Of a stretch of DNA of 61,078 nt, positions 16,997 through 24,700 are shown piece after piece. Position 1 is the first letter of the stretch. Each line of letters starts with the position of its first letter. The DNA is from Vampirovibrionales bacterium (lineage in GTDB: Bacteria > Cyanobacteriota > Vampirovibrionia > Vampirovibrionales > Vampirovibrionaceae), in NCBI GenBank assembly GCA_029262635.1, contig JAJCZA010000011.1:1-61078 (forward strand), written 5' to 3'. A program made the translations under genes and the position numbers. Under the pieces are notes generated by a model. The model made no database searches and was not told where the DNA came from. It saw only the letters and a program-made list of their open reading frames with translations.

Positions 16997-17755
16997 CTAC
17001 TCTGTAGGCTCGGTTGTTTTGGAAAACGTTAAGGCTTTTTTGTACGAGAAGAAAAAAGCCAATAAAAAGAAACCTTCGGCCCAGATTTTTAGGCCTTCTT
17101 CAAAGAGTTTAAAATTGTTATAGATTTTGTCGCTGTCCCCGCCGAAAATCAGGGGAACAATATCGTTTTGGTTTGTAATGGCATCGAAAAGCACCATGAG
17201 AAAAACACATGTCATTGCCATAATTAAAAAAGGCAGTGCAATCCGGTATTGTTTCACCTCAGCCCAATACATGAACAGAGTGGCCACCGCCACCGCCCCA
17301 TAACCCAGTACGATAAAATCATCCAGTCGATCCGTCAATGGGCTCTCCTGAATTTGAAATACCCAATGAATGACCAGATCCATTAATTCATGGAGCATAA
17401 CCAGTTCGTCCACGGCGAGAAACAGAAAACCAATGGCCATGATAAGCCAGATATAGGAAGGGTTCGATCTGTTTTTCAGCCAATATTTCCAATTCTGCTT
17501 TGCGGCTTCGGGTAATCGAACCTTAAAAGCGAGCCAGGAGGTCCACCCGCATAAGCCTAAATGGAAGGCTGAAAGCCACGTCATGGGATAACCTTCTTTA
17601 AAAAACTGGAGTGGCGTGGTCATTTCCAGATAAACCGTGAGTAAAACCACGATCAAATCAAACCCAATAACCGACCAAAACACACGTTTGGCTGAAAGTT
17701 GGCTGTAGGCTTGAGCGGGCCCGGTTAAAATTTGATTAAAAGAAAGAGAAACCAT
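16997..17755 (-). CDS. Hypothetical six-helix membrane protein
   Basis: 252 residues, about six hydrophobic helices. Conserved-looking acidic/His positions sit at helix ends: FLAVDELVMLHELM (about residues 112-125) and LFEEGLKIWAEGFF (about 222-235). The DE...HE plus EE..K pattern is what I would expect of an uncharacterised membrane family with a buried metal or acid site, but I cannot name it. It is divergent from the GT39-like gene at 17868, so the two may share function. Confidence 0.65.
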   Translation of the reverse strand: MVSLSFNQILTGPAQAYSQLSAKRVFWSVIGFDLIVVLLTVYLEMTTPLQFFKEGYPMTWLSAFHLGLCGWTSWLAFKVRLPEAAKQNWKYWLKNRSNPSYIWLIMAIGFLFLAVDELVMLHELMDLVIHWVFQIQESPLTDRLDDFIVLGYGAVAVATLFMYWAEVKQYRIALPFLIMAMTCVFLMVLFDAITNQNDIVPLIFGGDSDKIYNNFKLFEEGLKIWAEGFFLLAFFFSYKKALTFSKTTEPTE

Positions 17756-17867
17756 GGGAGAAAAGTTTACCGTTGTTCATTAACTTGAATCAAGTTTTTT
17801 ATTCTACGACAAACAATACAAAACAAATGCCAACCACAATAAAAATCCATTGTAAGCTTAAGTAGTT

Positions 17868-19532
17868 ATGACTCAAATCACACGGCGGTATTCAATTGTT
17901 TTCCTGTTTGCGCTTGTAGCCATCGGGGCTTTGTATGGCTTTATGATGCGTCCACAGGTGACAGGCTTTTTATATGATGATGGTATTTACCTGATGGCGG
18001 CTCAATCGCTGGCGTTGGGTAAAGGTTATGTACTGAATGGACTTGTCGGTGAACCGGCCCTGTATAAATACCCGCCTCTTTTTTCCGCAATACTAGCTCC
18101 AATTTGGCTTTGGGCTCCCCATTTTCCAGAGAATCTTTTCTGGTTTAAGGGTCTCAATATCTTTCTAGGGCTTTTGAGCTTGGGGCTTCTTTTTTATTAC
18201 ACAACCCGGTGTCGGGGGTTTTCATTTAAAACCGGGATCGGACTCATGCTTTTATTGGGCACCAACCCCTGGTTTATAGATAGCACCGTTGAGCTGATGT
18301 CTGAACCGCTCTTTCTCGTCTTATCGACACTGCTCTTAGTAATGCTCACTCGCCCAGACAATAAGACTTTGTCTCTGACAAAGCCAAATATCCTTTTTAT
18401 GCTTTTGCTTGCTGTGGCCATCCTTTATACCCGGAGCCTTGGGATTGTCCTGATTTCGGCTATCGGACTTTGGCTCTGGTTTCAGCAAGACCACAAGAAA
18501 ACAGCGGTTATTTTTTCTGCCCTCTGCGGCTTAGGGCTTTTGCCATGGCTATTCTGGTCTGCCCATCAGTCCGATGGCACCGTTGCCATTCAGGATTTCC
18601 TCGTTCGCACCTTTCAGGAAAGCTATTTTCAGTCTCTTAAAATGGATTTTCTCTATGAGTACAACCCTCTGAGCCTTTATACAGAGGGGGCGGTTCAACT
18701 GTTTGAAAAAATAACGTTAACGATTTTCCCTGCCCTCACTCAATTTTCCCGACTAAATAATTTAGGCAATGTTTTTCTACTGTTGGGCCTTTCGTTGATG
18801 GGTTTTCTCATATATCGCAGCCTTCAGTCCGTCCGAAAAAAAGAGGTCTCTCTGGCCGGGCTTTATCTTGGACTTTACCTTTTCGTCCTTCCTCTCTGGA
18901 GTTTCCATGAACAATACCCTCGTTTTCTCATGGTCATTCTTCCTCTGCTTATTCTGGAGCTCATTCCGTTGTTTTCAACCTATTTCAAAACGCCCCGAAC
19001 TCGGATCATCGTTTTTTCCTTTGTTTTATTGCTGAGCTTGGGGACGAACCTTTACGCTGTTTCCCCCGTTTTAACGCGGGCTCAGCCCAACGCAATCCAA
19101 CCGGCCGGCATCACTATGCCCGCTAACCTAACCCCTTGGGAAGATTACACGGCCCTGTTCCAGTTTATTCAAACCCATACCCGTTCGGATGAGATTGTCT
19201 GGACGGATCAATTACGGGAAAATTTTCTGCTGAGCCTCTATACGCAACGCACCACACTGGATCATTTTTTCTTTTATACCCAGCCCATTAATAAAGCCCG
19301 GTTAACGCCTCAGGCACTCCAGCTTTTGTTTCAGCAAAAAGCAGATGTCATGTATCAATACCTCCAGCAAAACAGCATCACCTATCTCGTCGCCCGTTAT
19401 CCGGCGGGGAAGATAAACCCCTTTAACCCAACCGAACTGCTTTTAAAACGTTATCCTGACCAGTTTAAAAAGCTTTTCTCCTCTCCCACCGGTCAACTCC
19501 ACCTATATCAAATAACCACAACGAAAAAGTGA
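17868..19532 (+). CDS. GT39-like (ArnT/PMT superfamily) membrane glycosyltransferase
   Basis: 554 residues with about ten to eleven membrane helices followed by a soluble C-terminal region (from about 415). The first periplasmic loop contains YDDGIYLMAAQSLALGKGY and PALYKYPPLFSAILAPIW. The Asp-Asp pair and the K/YPPL motif are typical of GT-C enzymes that move sugars from a lipid carrier to lipid A, glycans or proteins at the periplasmic face. Donor and acceptor cannot be inferred. Ends with a charged tail. Confidence 0.75.
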   Translation: MTQITRRYSIVFLFALVAIGALYGFMMRPQVTGFLYDDGIYLMAAQSLALGKGYVLNGLVGEPALYKYPPLFSAILAPIWLWAPHFPENLFWFKGLNIFLGLLSLGLLFYYTTRCRGFSFKTGIGLMLLLGTNPWFIDSTVELMSEPLFLVLSTLLLVMLTRPDNKTLSLTKPNILFMLLLAVAILYTRSLGIVLISAIGLWLWFQQDHKKTAVIFSALCGLGLLPWLFWSAHQSDGTVAIQDFLVRTFQESYFQSLKMDFLYEYNPLSLYTEGAVQLFEKITLTIFPALTQFSRLNNLGNVFLLLGLSLMGFLIYRSLQSVRKKEVSLAGLYLGLYLFVLPLWSFHEQYPRFLMVILPLLILELIPLFSTYFKTPRTRIIVFSFVLLLSLGTNLYAVSPVLTRAQPNAIQPAGITMPANLTPWEDYTALFQFIQTHTRSDEIVWTDQLRENFLLSLYTQRTTLDHFFFYTQPINKARLTPQALQLLFQQKADVMYQYLQQNSITYLVARYPAGKINPFNPTELLLKRYPDQFKKLFSSPTGQLHLYQITTTKK

Positions 19533-19632
19533 AAACATATCGCATATTTGCCAGTTGCTTAAAAGACAATCTTAAGCGGCCATACGGTTTTATTTAGGTA
19601 ATACGAGTTATATAGCGAAGGTGTGATTTAAA

Positions 19633-19836
19633 ATGAGAAAAAACTCTCACATGACCTCACCGGCCGAAGAACAACAGCGAAAAGAGAAAGCGTCTGGAAT
19701 TTTGCCAGCCAAGCTTGGGTTTATCAAGCATTCTGACCCTAAAACCGCGGCAATCCTAAAAGAAAACTTTATTAATTACCTAGCGAATATGAACACCATT
19801 GGCGGTTTTAATCGAAAAAATAAATGGCCTCAGTAA
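19633..19836 (+). CDS. Small hypothetical protein
   Basis: 67 residues, Lys/Asn-rich, no hydrophobic segment. GAAGGTG precedes the ATG at 19633. The pattern KTAAILKENFINYLANMNTIGGFNRK suggests an amphipathic helix. It sits between the GT39-like gene and the tandem attenuators, with no known homologue that I recognise. Confidence 0.5.
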   Translation: MRKNSHMTSPAEEQQRKEKASGILPAKLGFIKHSDPKTAAILKENFINYLANMNTIGGFNRKNKWPQ

Positions 19837-19905
19837 TATGCTAAAGCCTGTAGGATAAACGAGTCCACTACCCAGATTTATTATTTTCTTGCGTATTTAT
19901 ACCCT

Positions 19906-19914
19906 TGTGATAAT
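19906..19914 (+). promoter_or_regulatory. Candidate extended -10 promoter for the attenuator transcript
   Basis: TGTGATAAT (19906-19914) is an extended -10 element. TTGCGT at 19889-19894 could be a weakly spaced -35. Transcription would start near 19921, about 37 bases before the first leader ATG. Confidence 0.35.
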
Positions 19915-19957
19915 ATCGTACTCTCTTTAGTAAGTAATACAGGTTCTTCCCTTTTTC

Positions 19958-20038
19958 ATGATTCAGCCTGCTCGACAGTTTAACATCCGCTATTACTGGT
20001 GGTTTCCCCCAAAGGAAGCTGTCATTTGCGCTGATTAA
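19958..20038 (+). CDS. Aromatic leader peptide 1 of a transcription attenuator
   Basis: A 26-residue ORF (ATG 19958, TAA 20036-20038) with the core RYYWWFPP encoded at 19988-20011. All four segments of a trp-type attenuator can be drawn. Segment 1 GACAGTTT (19974-19981) pairs with segment 2 AAGCTGTC (20016-20023). Segment 2 extended, GGAAGCTGTC (20014-20023), pairs with segment 3 GACGGCCTCC (20075-20084) with one mismatch and one G-U. Segment 3 pairs with segment 4 GCCGTC (20100-20105), followed by six T. Ribosome stalling on Tyr/Trp/Phe codons would free segment 2 and prevent termination. ACAGG lies upstream, as in leader 2. Confidence 0.65.
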   Translation: MIQPARQFNIRYYWWFPPKEAVICAD

Positions 20039-20074
20039 GATAAATACCTGACCCTCAGCCCCTCTACACACACC

Positions 20075-20111
20075 GACGGCCTCCTTTTTCACACAAAGAG
20101 CCGTCTTTTTT
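20075..20111 (+). terminator. Attenuator terminator 1
   Basis: Stem GACGGC (20075-20080) with GCCGTC (20100-20105), followed by TTTTTT (20106-20111). Its left arm can alternatively pair with GGAAGCTGTC inside leader peptide 1. Confidence 0.7.
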
Positions 20112-20144
20112 AATGCGTTTTAAAAATAACAGGACCCTTCTTCT

Positions 20145-20246
20145 ATGCAACTGCCCGCCAACAGCGTTTATTTCTTTAGCCAGCCAGTCTCCTTTTATTG
20201 GAGCTGGTATGGCTTTAGCATGCCGCCGGGCTGTTGTTTATCGTGA
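20145..20246 (+). CDS. Aromatic leader peptide 2 of a transcription attenuator
   Basis: A 33-residue ORF (ATG 20145, TGA 20244-20246) with VYFF and the core SFYWSWYGF encoded at 20190-20216, then MPPGCC. Segment 2, GCCGCCG (20222-20228), lies directly after the aromatic codons and can pair with CGGCGGC (20293-20299), the left arm of terminator 2. An upstream CAGCC (20181-20185) can pair with GGCTG (20229-20233). ACAGGACCC upstream resembles the leader 1 ribosome region (ACAGGTTC), which suggests the two units arose by duplication and diverged. Confidence 0.65.
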   Translation: MQLPANSVYFFSQPVSFYWSWYGFSMPPGCCLS

Positions 20247-20289
20247 TTTGAATCTAATCCTTTTTTAAAACACGATTTTGATAACAAGC

Positions 20290-20323
20290 AAACGGCGGCT
20301 CCCTCTATCACCCGCCGTTTTTT
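20290..20323 (+). terminator. Attenuator terminator 2
   Basis: Nine-pair stem AAACGGCGG (20290-20298) with CCGCCGTTT (20312-20320), a 13-base loop and a T run (six T in 20318-20323). It ends 28 bases before the ATG of the membrane protein gene at 20352. Confidence 0.8.
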
Positions 20324-20351
20324 AGTTTGAATTTTCAGGATTTCCACTTCC

Positions 20352-21737
20352 ATGCCACTTTCTTCTCTCAGACCCAACCAACTTAGATTCTCAGGGCTTC
20401 GGCCTCTTTTAAGTCAGGCCTCTCCTGTGCAACGGGTATTATCCCTCGGCGTTAATAAGCTGGAATCAGGAGAAAGCGGCTTTGCTCATACCAAATTTTT
20501 ACAGGATACTCTTTCGGTTTGGGGAACCCGGATGGTTGCGAGCCGAAGCGGCCCTGAAAATTTGGAAATCACCTTTCTGGAATTCCTCGAATCGGGATTA
20601 GTCTACTATGGAATTGGGTTTCTCGGTACACAGGTCTTTCAAAAAGCATTCCGAAAAATGGCCGCTGGTAAGCGGCTAGAACCAGACGTTTTAAAGCTTT
20701 CCTTGAAAGAAATAGCTGAAAAATCACCGAATCTTATTCGAAAAGCGTTACCGATTCGTTTAGCGACGATTATTGCGACGTTAGGGATGACCTGTATTGC
20801 GGGCGAGTACAGCTTGCTTTTTATTAAGAATCTCCTCACGGCAAAAGTCTTTAACAAAGAAAGTTTTAGTGATGTTGTCGCTCTGAGTGATAACCCGATG
20901 GATGACATTGAGCAAAGCGAAACGGTGCAAAAGGCCCACCGTCGCATTGCCCAGTGTTTGGGCATCACTACCGGACTTGTGTTACTAGCCACGGGGGTTG
21001 CCCGGTTTGGCGGTGGTTTTAGGTCGATAAAAATGCTCCAAAAACTGGCTGAAAAAATGGATTTTAACTTTAAAAACGGAAAAATGAGCCTGAGTCGAAG
21101 CCAGTTTCTTACCTTTATGGCTGTTTCTATTGTGGCTTATCTCGATTCATCCCGTGACGATCTGGAACGAAAGGAAGTAGCGACTCGGCTGGCCATTGTA
21201 ATGTCTTATCTTGCTTATGGTGAAGAGATGATCAAAGGTACTTTAATTAAGGCTTTTGGCCAGCGCTTTCCAGAATTATTAAAAGCGGATGAAAAGGGCC
21301 AAAAAGTGCCTAAAAATTTGGAAGAACTGGGTCAGGAAGCCCTTGCCTATGCCAAAAGCAAGCTCCAAAAAGTATTACCAGTGGAGCAAATCACGGAAAA
21401 AAGAATTCAGGACGAAGCGGCCAAACACCTAAAGCCACTTCTTAAAGGTAAAAATGCCCTGTTTCTGATTCCTCATGCCATTGGTATTCTCGGAGTTGGT
21501 TTGGGCACGGCGTTACTCAACCGCTACTGGACGGAGATTCGCTATAAAGCGGATCAGCAGGTAAACAAAATTAATCTAAAACCGCAGGCTTTACCTGTGT
21601 TCCCTGCTCCAGAGAATCTAAACGCAAATTTTGAACAGTATGTCTTTCAGATCCGAAAAATTCGTTCTTCCCGTGAAAAGCTTCAAAGCCCGGCTCATTC
21701 TTTGAGGCCGGGTTATCGGCTGATGGTTCAGGTCTAA
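20352..21737 (+). CDS. Hypothetical membrane protein with RFSG motif, attenuator-controlled
   Basis: 461 residues. The N-terminus has NQLRFSGLRP (about residues 9-18), the aromatic-glycine motif. Then follow LSVWGTRMVASRSGPENLEI and EFLESGLVYYGIGFLG (about 50-95) and several hydrophobic segments (about 130-160, 190-215, 240-260, 370-395). SRDDLERKE (about residues 265-273) matches SRDGYEKKE in the protein at 37031-38302, and other spaced positions agree, so the two look like distant paralogues. CAGGAT precedes the ATG. It lies behind two tandem aromatic leader attenuators although it is not an aromatic biosynthesis enzyme. Function unknown. Confidence 0.75.
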   Translation: MPLSSLRPNQLRFSGLRPLLSQASPVQRVLSLGVNKLESGESGFAHTKFLQDTLSVWGTRMVASRSGPENLEITFLEFLESGLVYYGIGFLGTQVFQKAFRKMAAGKRLEPDVLKLSLKEIAEKSPNLIRKALPIRLATIIATLGMTCIAGEYSLLFIKNLLTAKVFNKESFSDVVALSDNPMDDIEQSETVQKAHRRIAQCLGITTGLVLLATGVARFGGGFRSIKMLQKLAEKMDFNFKNGKMSLSRSQFLTFMAVSIVAYLDSSRDDLERKEVATRLAIVMSYLAYGEEMIKGTLIKAFGQRFPELLKADEKGQKVPKNLEELGQEALAYAKSKLQKVLPVEQITEKRIQDEAAKHLKPLLKGKNALFLIPHAIGILGVGLGTALLNRYWTEIRYKADQQVNKINLKPQALPVFPAPENLNANFEQYVFQIRKIRSSREKLQSPAHSLRPGYRLMVQV

Positions 21738-21840
21738 TGTTTTCAAAGATAATGTTAAACTTGAATATTGATTACGGTTGTAATAAATTGGTTTCTGTCT
21801 GAATATCCAATAGAACATAATTTAAAAGGAAGTCTTCCCC

Positions 21841-22308
21841 ATGCAGATTTCACCTCTCACACAACCCCGTTTTGGCGCACTGATACTTGAAAAAGACTGG
21901 ATGCAGGGTGCAAAGCAACGGCCGTTTAACCCTGAAGAAGACATGACAGCAGAAGACATCGAAAACGTTCAGGGAAATAGAGAAAAGGCTTATACAACCT
22001 GGGAAAATTGGATGACTGATTCGAGTAACCCACTTGGAGATACTTTTCAAGCTTTGGAAACCAACCTTGGGCTGGATGTGCTTGTAGAGAAAAAGCTTCC
22101 AAAACAGAAAAGGTTGGAGCTTTATCCCGATCGAGTTGTCATTAAGCTGGTTAAAAAGGCCGATCAAACTGTTGTATCAATGTGCGACTTTGCGCTGGTC
22201 AATTCTTTAACAGGAGAGCCAACGGGATCAAACAGTTTTAAACAAGCGTTATCATGGGCACTTCAAGGTCTAATAACGGGATTAATTCAAAATATAGAAA
22301 AAATTTAA
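21841..22308 (+). CDS. F-x-G motif small protein, tandem copy 1
   Basis: 155 residues. It begins MQISPLTQPRFG, nearly identical to the start of the next gene (MQISPVTQPRFG), and the two share an overall plan: a helical middle and a C-terminus ending in an amphipathic helix (ALQGLITGLIQNIEKI versus ALQGIVSDFIADVKKI). AAAAGGAAG precedes the ATG. No signal peptide, membrane span or recognised domain. The gap of 13 bp to the next gene indicates a two-gene operon formed by duplication. Confidence 0.75.
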   Translation: MQISPLTQPRFGALILEKDWMQGAKQRPFNPEEDMTAEDIENVQGNREKAYTTWENWMTDSSNPLGDTFQALETNLGLDVLVEKKLPKQKRLELYPDRVVIKLVKKADQTVVSMCDFALVNSLTGEPTGSNSFKQALSWALQGLITGLIQNIEKI

Positions 22309-22321
22309 GGAGATTTCATCA

Positions 22322-22795
22322 ATGCAAATATCCCCTGTTACACAACCCCGTTTTGGTGTGGCTAAACTTCAAGGGGCCTGGAACAAGTCCTCACCAAGTG
22401 AGTGGCGTGATGCTCTGACGACTAAGGCTCAGTTTATTAACCTAGAACCCCTTTCCGATGATGAACAGCAGGTTCGAGAGGACGCCTATACCCTTTTGAA
22501 AAAACAGGTTGACTACTTCAGTACTGTTAGTGGAGCGATGATAGAAAGGCTTGAAAAGCACATAGACGCTGATATCGTTTTTGCGACAAATATTAATCCT
22601 GGACAAAGTTCTAGAACACCGGATGAGCTAATAGTTAGAATCGTTCGTCGTTCGGATGATCAGGTGATATCAGAAGTAAAAAGGGGGCTTCTTGTAGGAG
22701 GTTCTCCGCAGAATACAGAGTCATTTAAGGACCTTGTTGGCAAAGCCCTTCAGGGTATTGTGTCTGACTTTATTGCCGATGTAAAAAAAATCTAG
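22322..22795 (+). CDS. F-x-G motif small protein, tandem copy 2
   Basis: 157 residues, a diverged duplicate of the preceding gene. The first 12 residues differ at one position, the middle is strongly diverged, and the C-terminal SFKDLVGKALQGI aligns with SFKQALSWALQGL of copy 1. Also shared is a short core I/VIRLVKK- or VRIVRRSD-type strand before the helix. AAGGAGATTTCATC precedes the ATG. Preservation of the N-terminal dozen residues against a diverged body suggests that segment is a functional signal. Confidence 0.75.
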   Translation: MQISPVTQPRFGVAKLQGAWNKSSPSEWRDALTTKAQFINLEPLSDDEQQVREDAYTLLKKQVDYFSTVSGAMIERLEKHIDADIVFATNINPGQSSRTPDELIVRIVRRSDDQVISEVKRGLLVGGSPQNTESFKDLVGKALQGIVSDFIADVKKI

Positions 22796-22819
22796 CTTTA
22801 ACGAAAATGCTGACCGACT

Positions 22820-23296
22820 CTATCGCCAAGGGCGAGAGCTTCGAACTCTCGGTTGGCCTTTTTGCTGGATGTAGAGCGGGAGGTTTTTTCCGCAAATCAG
22901 TCGTAATTCAGTTTCAGCCAGTGTATCTACTTTAACTCGCTTGGAGCGCTCGCTATGAAAACGCTGTTTTCCGGCTAAAATGCCTTGAAAATAACGAGCG
23001 GCCGAAAGGGTATCCATTCGGCCTGAACTACAATCAATGACCATATCGGCGATTTCCTCGTCAAAAAACAGGCCTTCCTCGTGTTGAGGGGTTTTAAACA
23101 GAACTTTTATATAAAAAGAAAACATATCATTGCTTTGAGGAGCTTTCATAATCGAGTCTCTGGCAATATAATGCGCATCGCCTGCCGGGCTATTCCCTGT
23201 TGGGTGCCAATCGGAAAACAGATCCCACATCTCTTCGGCCCCAACCGGTTGCATGACAAGCCAGCCCATGAGAGCGAGCAGTAATCCCTGTTGCAA
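22820..23296 (-). CDS. Exported protein resembling the surface-adhesin protein E family
   Basis: 158 residues from TTG 23296; this start is uncertain because an upstream in-frame stop leaves only TTG or a later ATG. The N-terminus LLLALMGWLVMQPVGAEE looks like a signal peptide cleaved after VGA. The mature chain begins with a Trp, then DAHYIARDSI, a FYIKVLFKTP strand, and IDCSSGRM with a second Cys at LICGK. This order recalls the small periplasmic family known as surface-adhesin protein E. The C-terminus is basic. Its last codons contain a stretch resembling a tRNA T-arm. Confidence 0.55.
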   Translation of the reverse strand: MQQGLLLALMGWLVMQPVGAEEMWDLFSDWHPTGNSPAGDAHYIARDSIMKAPQSNDMFSFYIKVLFKTPQHEEGLFFDEEIADMVIDCSSGRMDTLSAARYFQGILAGKQRFHSERSKRVKVDTLAETELRLICGKNLPLYIQQKGQPRVRSSRPWR

Positions 23297-23410
23297 ATTT
23301 TTAATGATCCAGTACCTGCTTGCCTAAAGTATCAACGGATATAAAAAGGAAAAAATTTAATTCTTTCTTACTCTAAATCCTACCTTAAATATATTGAAAA
23401 ACCCTGATAA

Positions 23411-23443
23411 AAAACCCCGACCTTAAATAGAACGGGGTTTTTT
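23411..23443. terminator. Bidirectional intrinsic terminator
   Basis: AAAACCCCG (23411-23419) pairs with CGGGGTTTT (23433-23441), with T runs on both strands. It ends the ppiC transcript on the minus strand. Confidence 0.85.
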
Positions 23444-23466
23444 GTTTGATAATGAAGAAGAGACTC

Positions 23467-23775
23467 TTATTTTCGGTCGGTAACCAAAAGCAGATGCCAG
23501 CCGAAATCGGTTTTTACGGGTTCGGAAATTTCGCCGATTTTTTGACTAGGGTCAAAAGCGACGGTATCAAATTCTTTAACCATTTGATTACGGGTGAAGT
23601 AACCTAAGTCGCCTCCTCGGCTGCCTGAAGGACATTTAGAAACCGCTTTGGCGGCTTGCTCAAACGTTTGATCACCGGTGGCAATCGTTGCTTTCAGATT
23701 CATGGCTTCGGCTTCCGTATCCACCAGGATATGACTGGCCTTAACTTCCGTAAAATCTTGGGTTTCTGTACTCAT
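23467..23775 (-). CDS. Parvulin-type peptidyl-prolyl isomerase (PpiC-like)
   Basis: 102 residues, a single cytoplasmic rotamase domain without signal peptide, as in E. coli PpiC (93 residues). Signature motifs: VKASHILVDTEAEA (active-site His), FEQAAKAVSKCPSGSRGGDLGYFTRNQMVKEF, and TDFGWHLLLVTDRK. It catalyses cis-trans isomerisation of prolyl bonds. It follows the attenuated F-x-G gene by 120 bp on the same strand and has its own terminator. Confidence 0.92.
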   Translation of the reverse strand: MSTETQDFTEVKASHILVDTEAEAMNLKATIATGDQTFEQAAKAVSKCPSGSRGGDLGYFTRNQMVKEFDTVAFDPSQKIGEISEPVKTDFGWHLLLVTDRK

Positions 23776-23895
23776 GGCGGGATATTCCTCTTCAGTAAAA
23801 TAAACAGAGCCCTTATCCTAGCTAAAACAGAAGACAAATGCGATGAAAAATGAAGTCACCTATCTATTGAATCTCCGATTTTTCGCTTCGAGGGT

Positions 23896-24579
23896 TTATT
23901 GGATTCGTTTGATCATCAGTTTTTGTGACTTCCCGTATTCCAGACCAAGGGCTTCGCTGGCGCTAAGGGTGGATTCGGAATTAGGGGAACCCTTAATCGC
24001 GAATTCGACAAACCACCGATTTCGATGCTTCGTGTCGGCGCTTCCCAGATAGGCAAAGGGCTTTTCCGATTCAGCTTCGGAAAAGCCCCATTTAAATGGA
24101 ATGTTTTCCAACTTCTTGCCACTATTGGGGTTGATAAGAGTGAAACGAGCTTTACTGGCAATAATTTCCATTACTTCATCTCTGAGAGAGCCCCGAATTA
24201 AGGTTAAATTAGTTTTGATATTATGAGAGGGGCTGCCCCGATGGGCAAAGAACTCAATGGGTGTGTTTAAGCTTAAGGGACTTAGAGGTTTAACGGTTTC
24301 CGCAAATGGATTCACTTGTCGCTCAGGCTCCGGTGAGAGGACTTCGGCATTAGGGGGTTCACCGTAGAAGCCAATAATGTTCAGAGCTTTATTGCCGTTG
24401 TTGTCGCGAGGGTCTGTGACTCTGAGAAAGGGGACTTGATGGGTTTTTAGATGATTTGGGCTGTTACCAAAAGTGGTTTTTGGTGTGGGTGTAAGTTGAT
24501 GTGCTTGCTGGAGGTGAGAAGAATGGTGTTGGGGAGCTTTGGAATAGAGGAGGTAAGGGAAGGAGGTAATTATAGACAT
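23896..24579 (-). CDS. Hypothetical F-G motif protein, attenuator-controlled
   Basis: 227 residues. The His/Gln/Thr-rich N-terminus contains PKTTFGNS (about residues 33-40). The body has a possible beta-rich domain from about residue 60 (VTDPRDNNGNKALNIIGFYGEP) and RGSLRDEVMEIIASKARFTL around 130-150. No signal peptide or membrane span. AAAGGAACC precedes the ATG. Upstream lies a Met/Cys leader peptide and terminator. The protein itself is not rich in Met or Cys and is not a sulfur amino acid enzyme that I can recognise. Confidence 0.7.
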   Translation of the reverse strand: MSIITSFPYLLYSKAPQHHSSHLQQAHQLTPTPKTTFGNSPNHLKTHQVPFLRVTDPRDNNGNKALNIIGFYGEPPNAEVLSPEPERQVNPFAETVKPLSPLSLNTPIEFFAHRGSPSHNIKTNLTLIRGSLRDEVMEIIASKARFTLINPNSGKKLENIPFKWGFSEAESEKPFAYLGSADTKHRNRWFVEFAIKGSPNSESTLSASEALGLEYGKSQKLMIKRIQ

Positions 24580-24633
24580 TGTAAGGTTCCTTTTGAATCA
24601 GTGAGGTTGGGACGTAAGACGTAAAATGAACAT

Positions 24634-24669
24634 AAAACAAAACCGCCGACTGAAGGGAGTCGGCGGTTT
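24634..24669 (-). terminator. Attenuator terminator of the Met/Cys unit
   Basis: On the minus strand AAACCGCCGAC (24669-24659) pairs with GTCGGCGGTTT (24650-24640), an eleven-pair stem with an eight-base loop, followed by TGTTTTA. The ATG of the controlled gene is 54 bases further on. Confidence 0.85.
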
Positions 24670-24700
24670 ATAAAGTGATTTAAATGCGTTTATCCGTGTT

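Noticed and set aside
19868-20377. Two minus-strand ORFs of 74 and 60 codons
   Set aside because: They are antisense shadows of the tandem attenuator units and have no ribosome sites.
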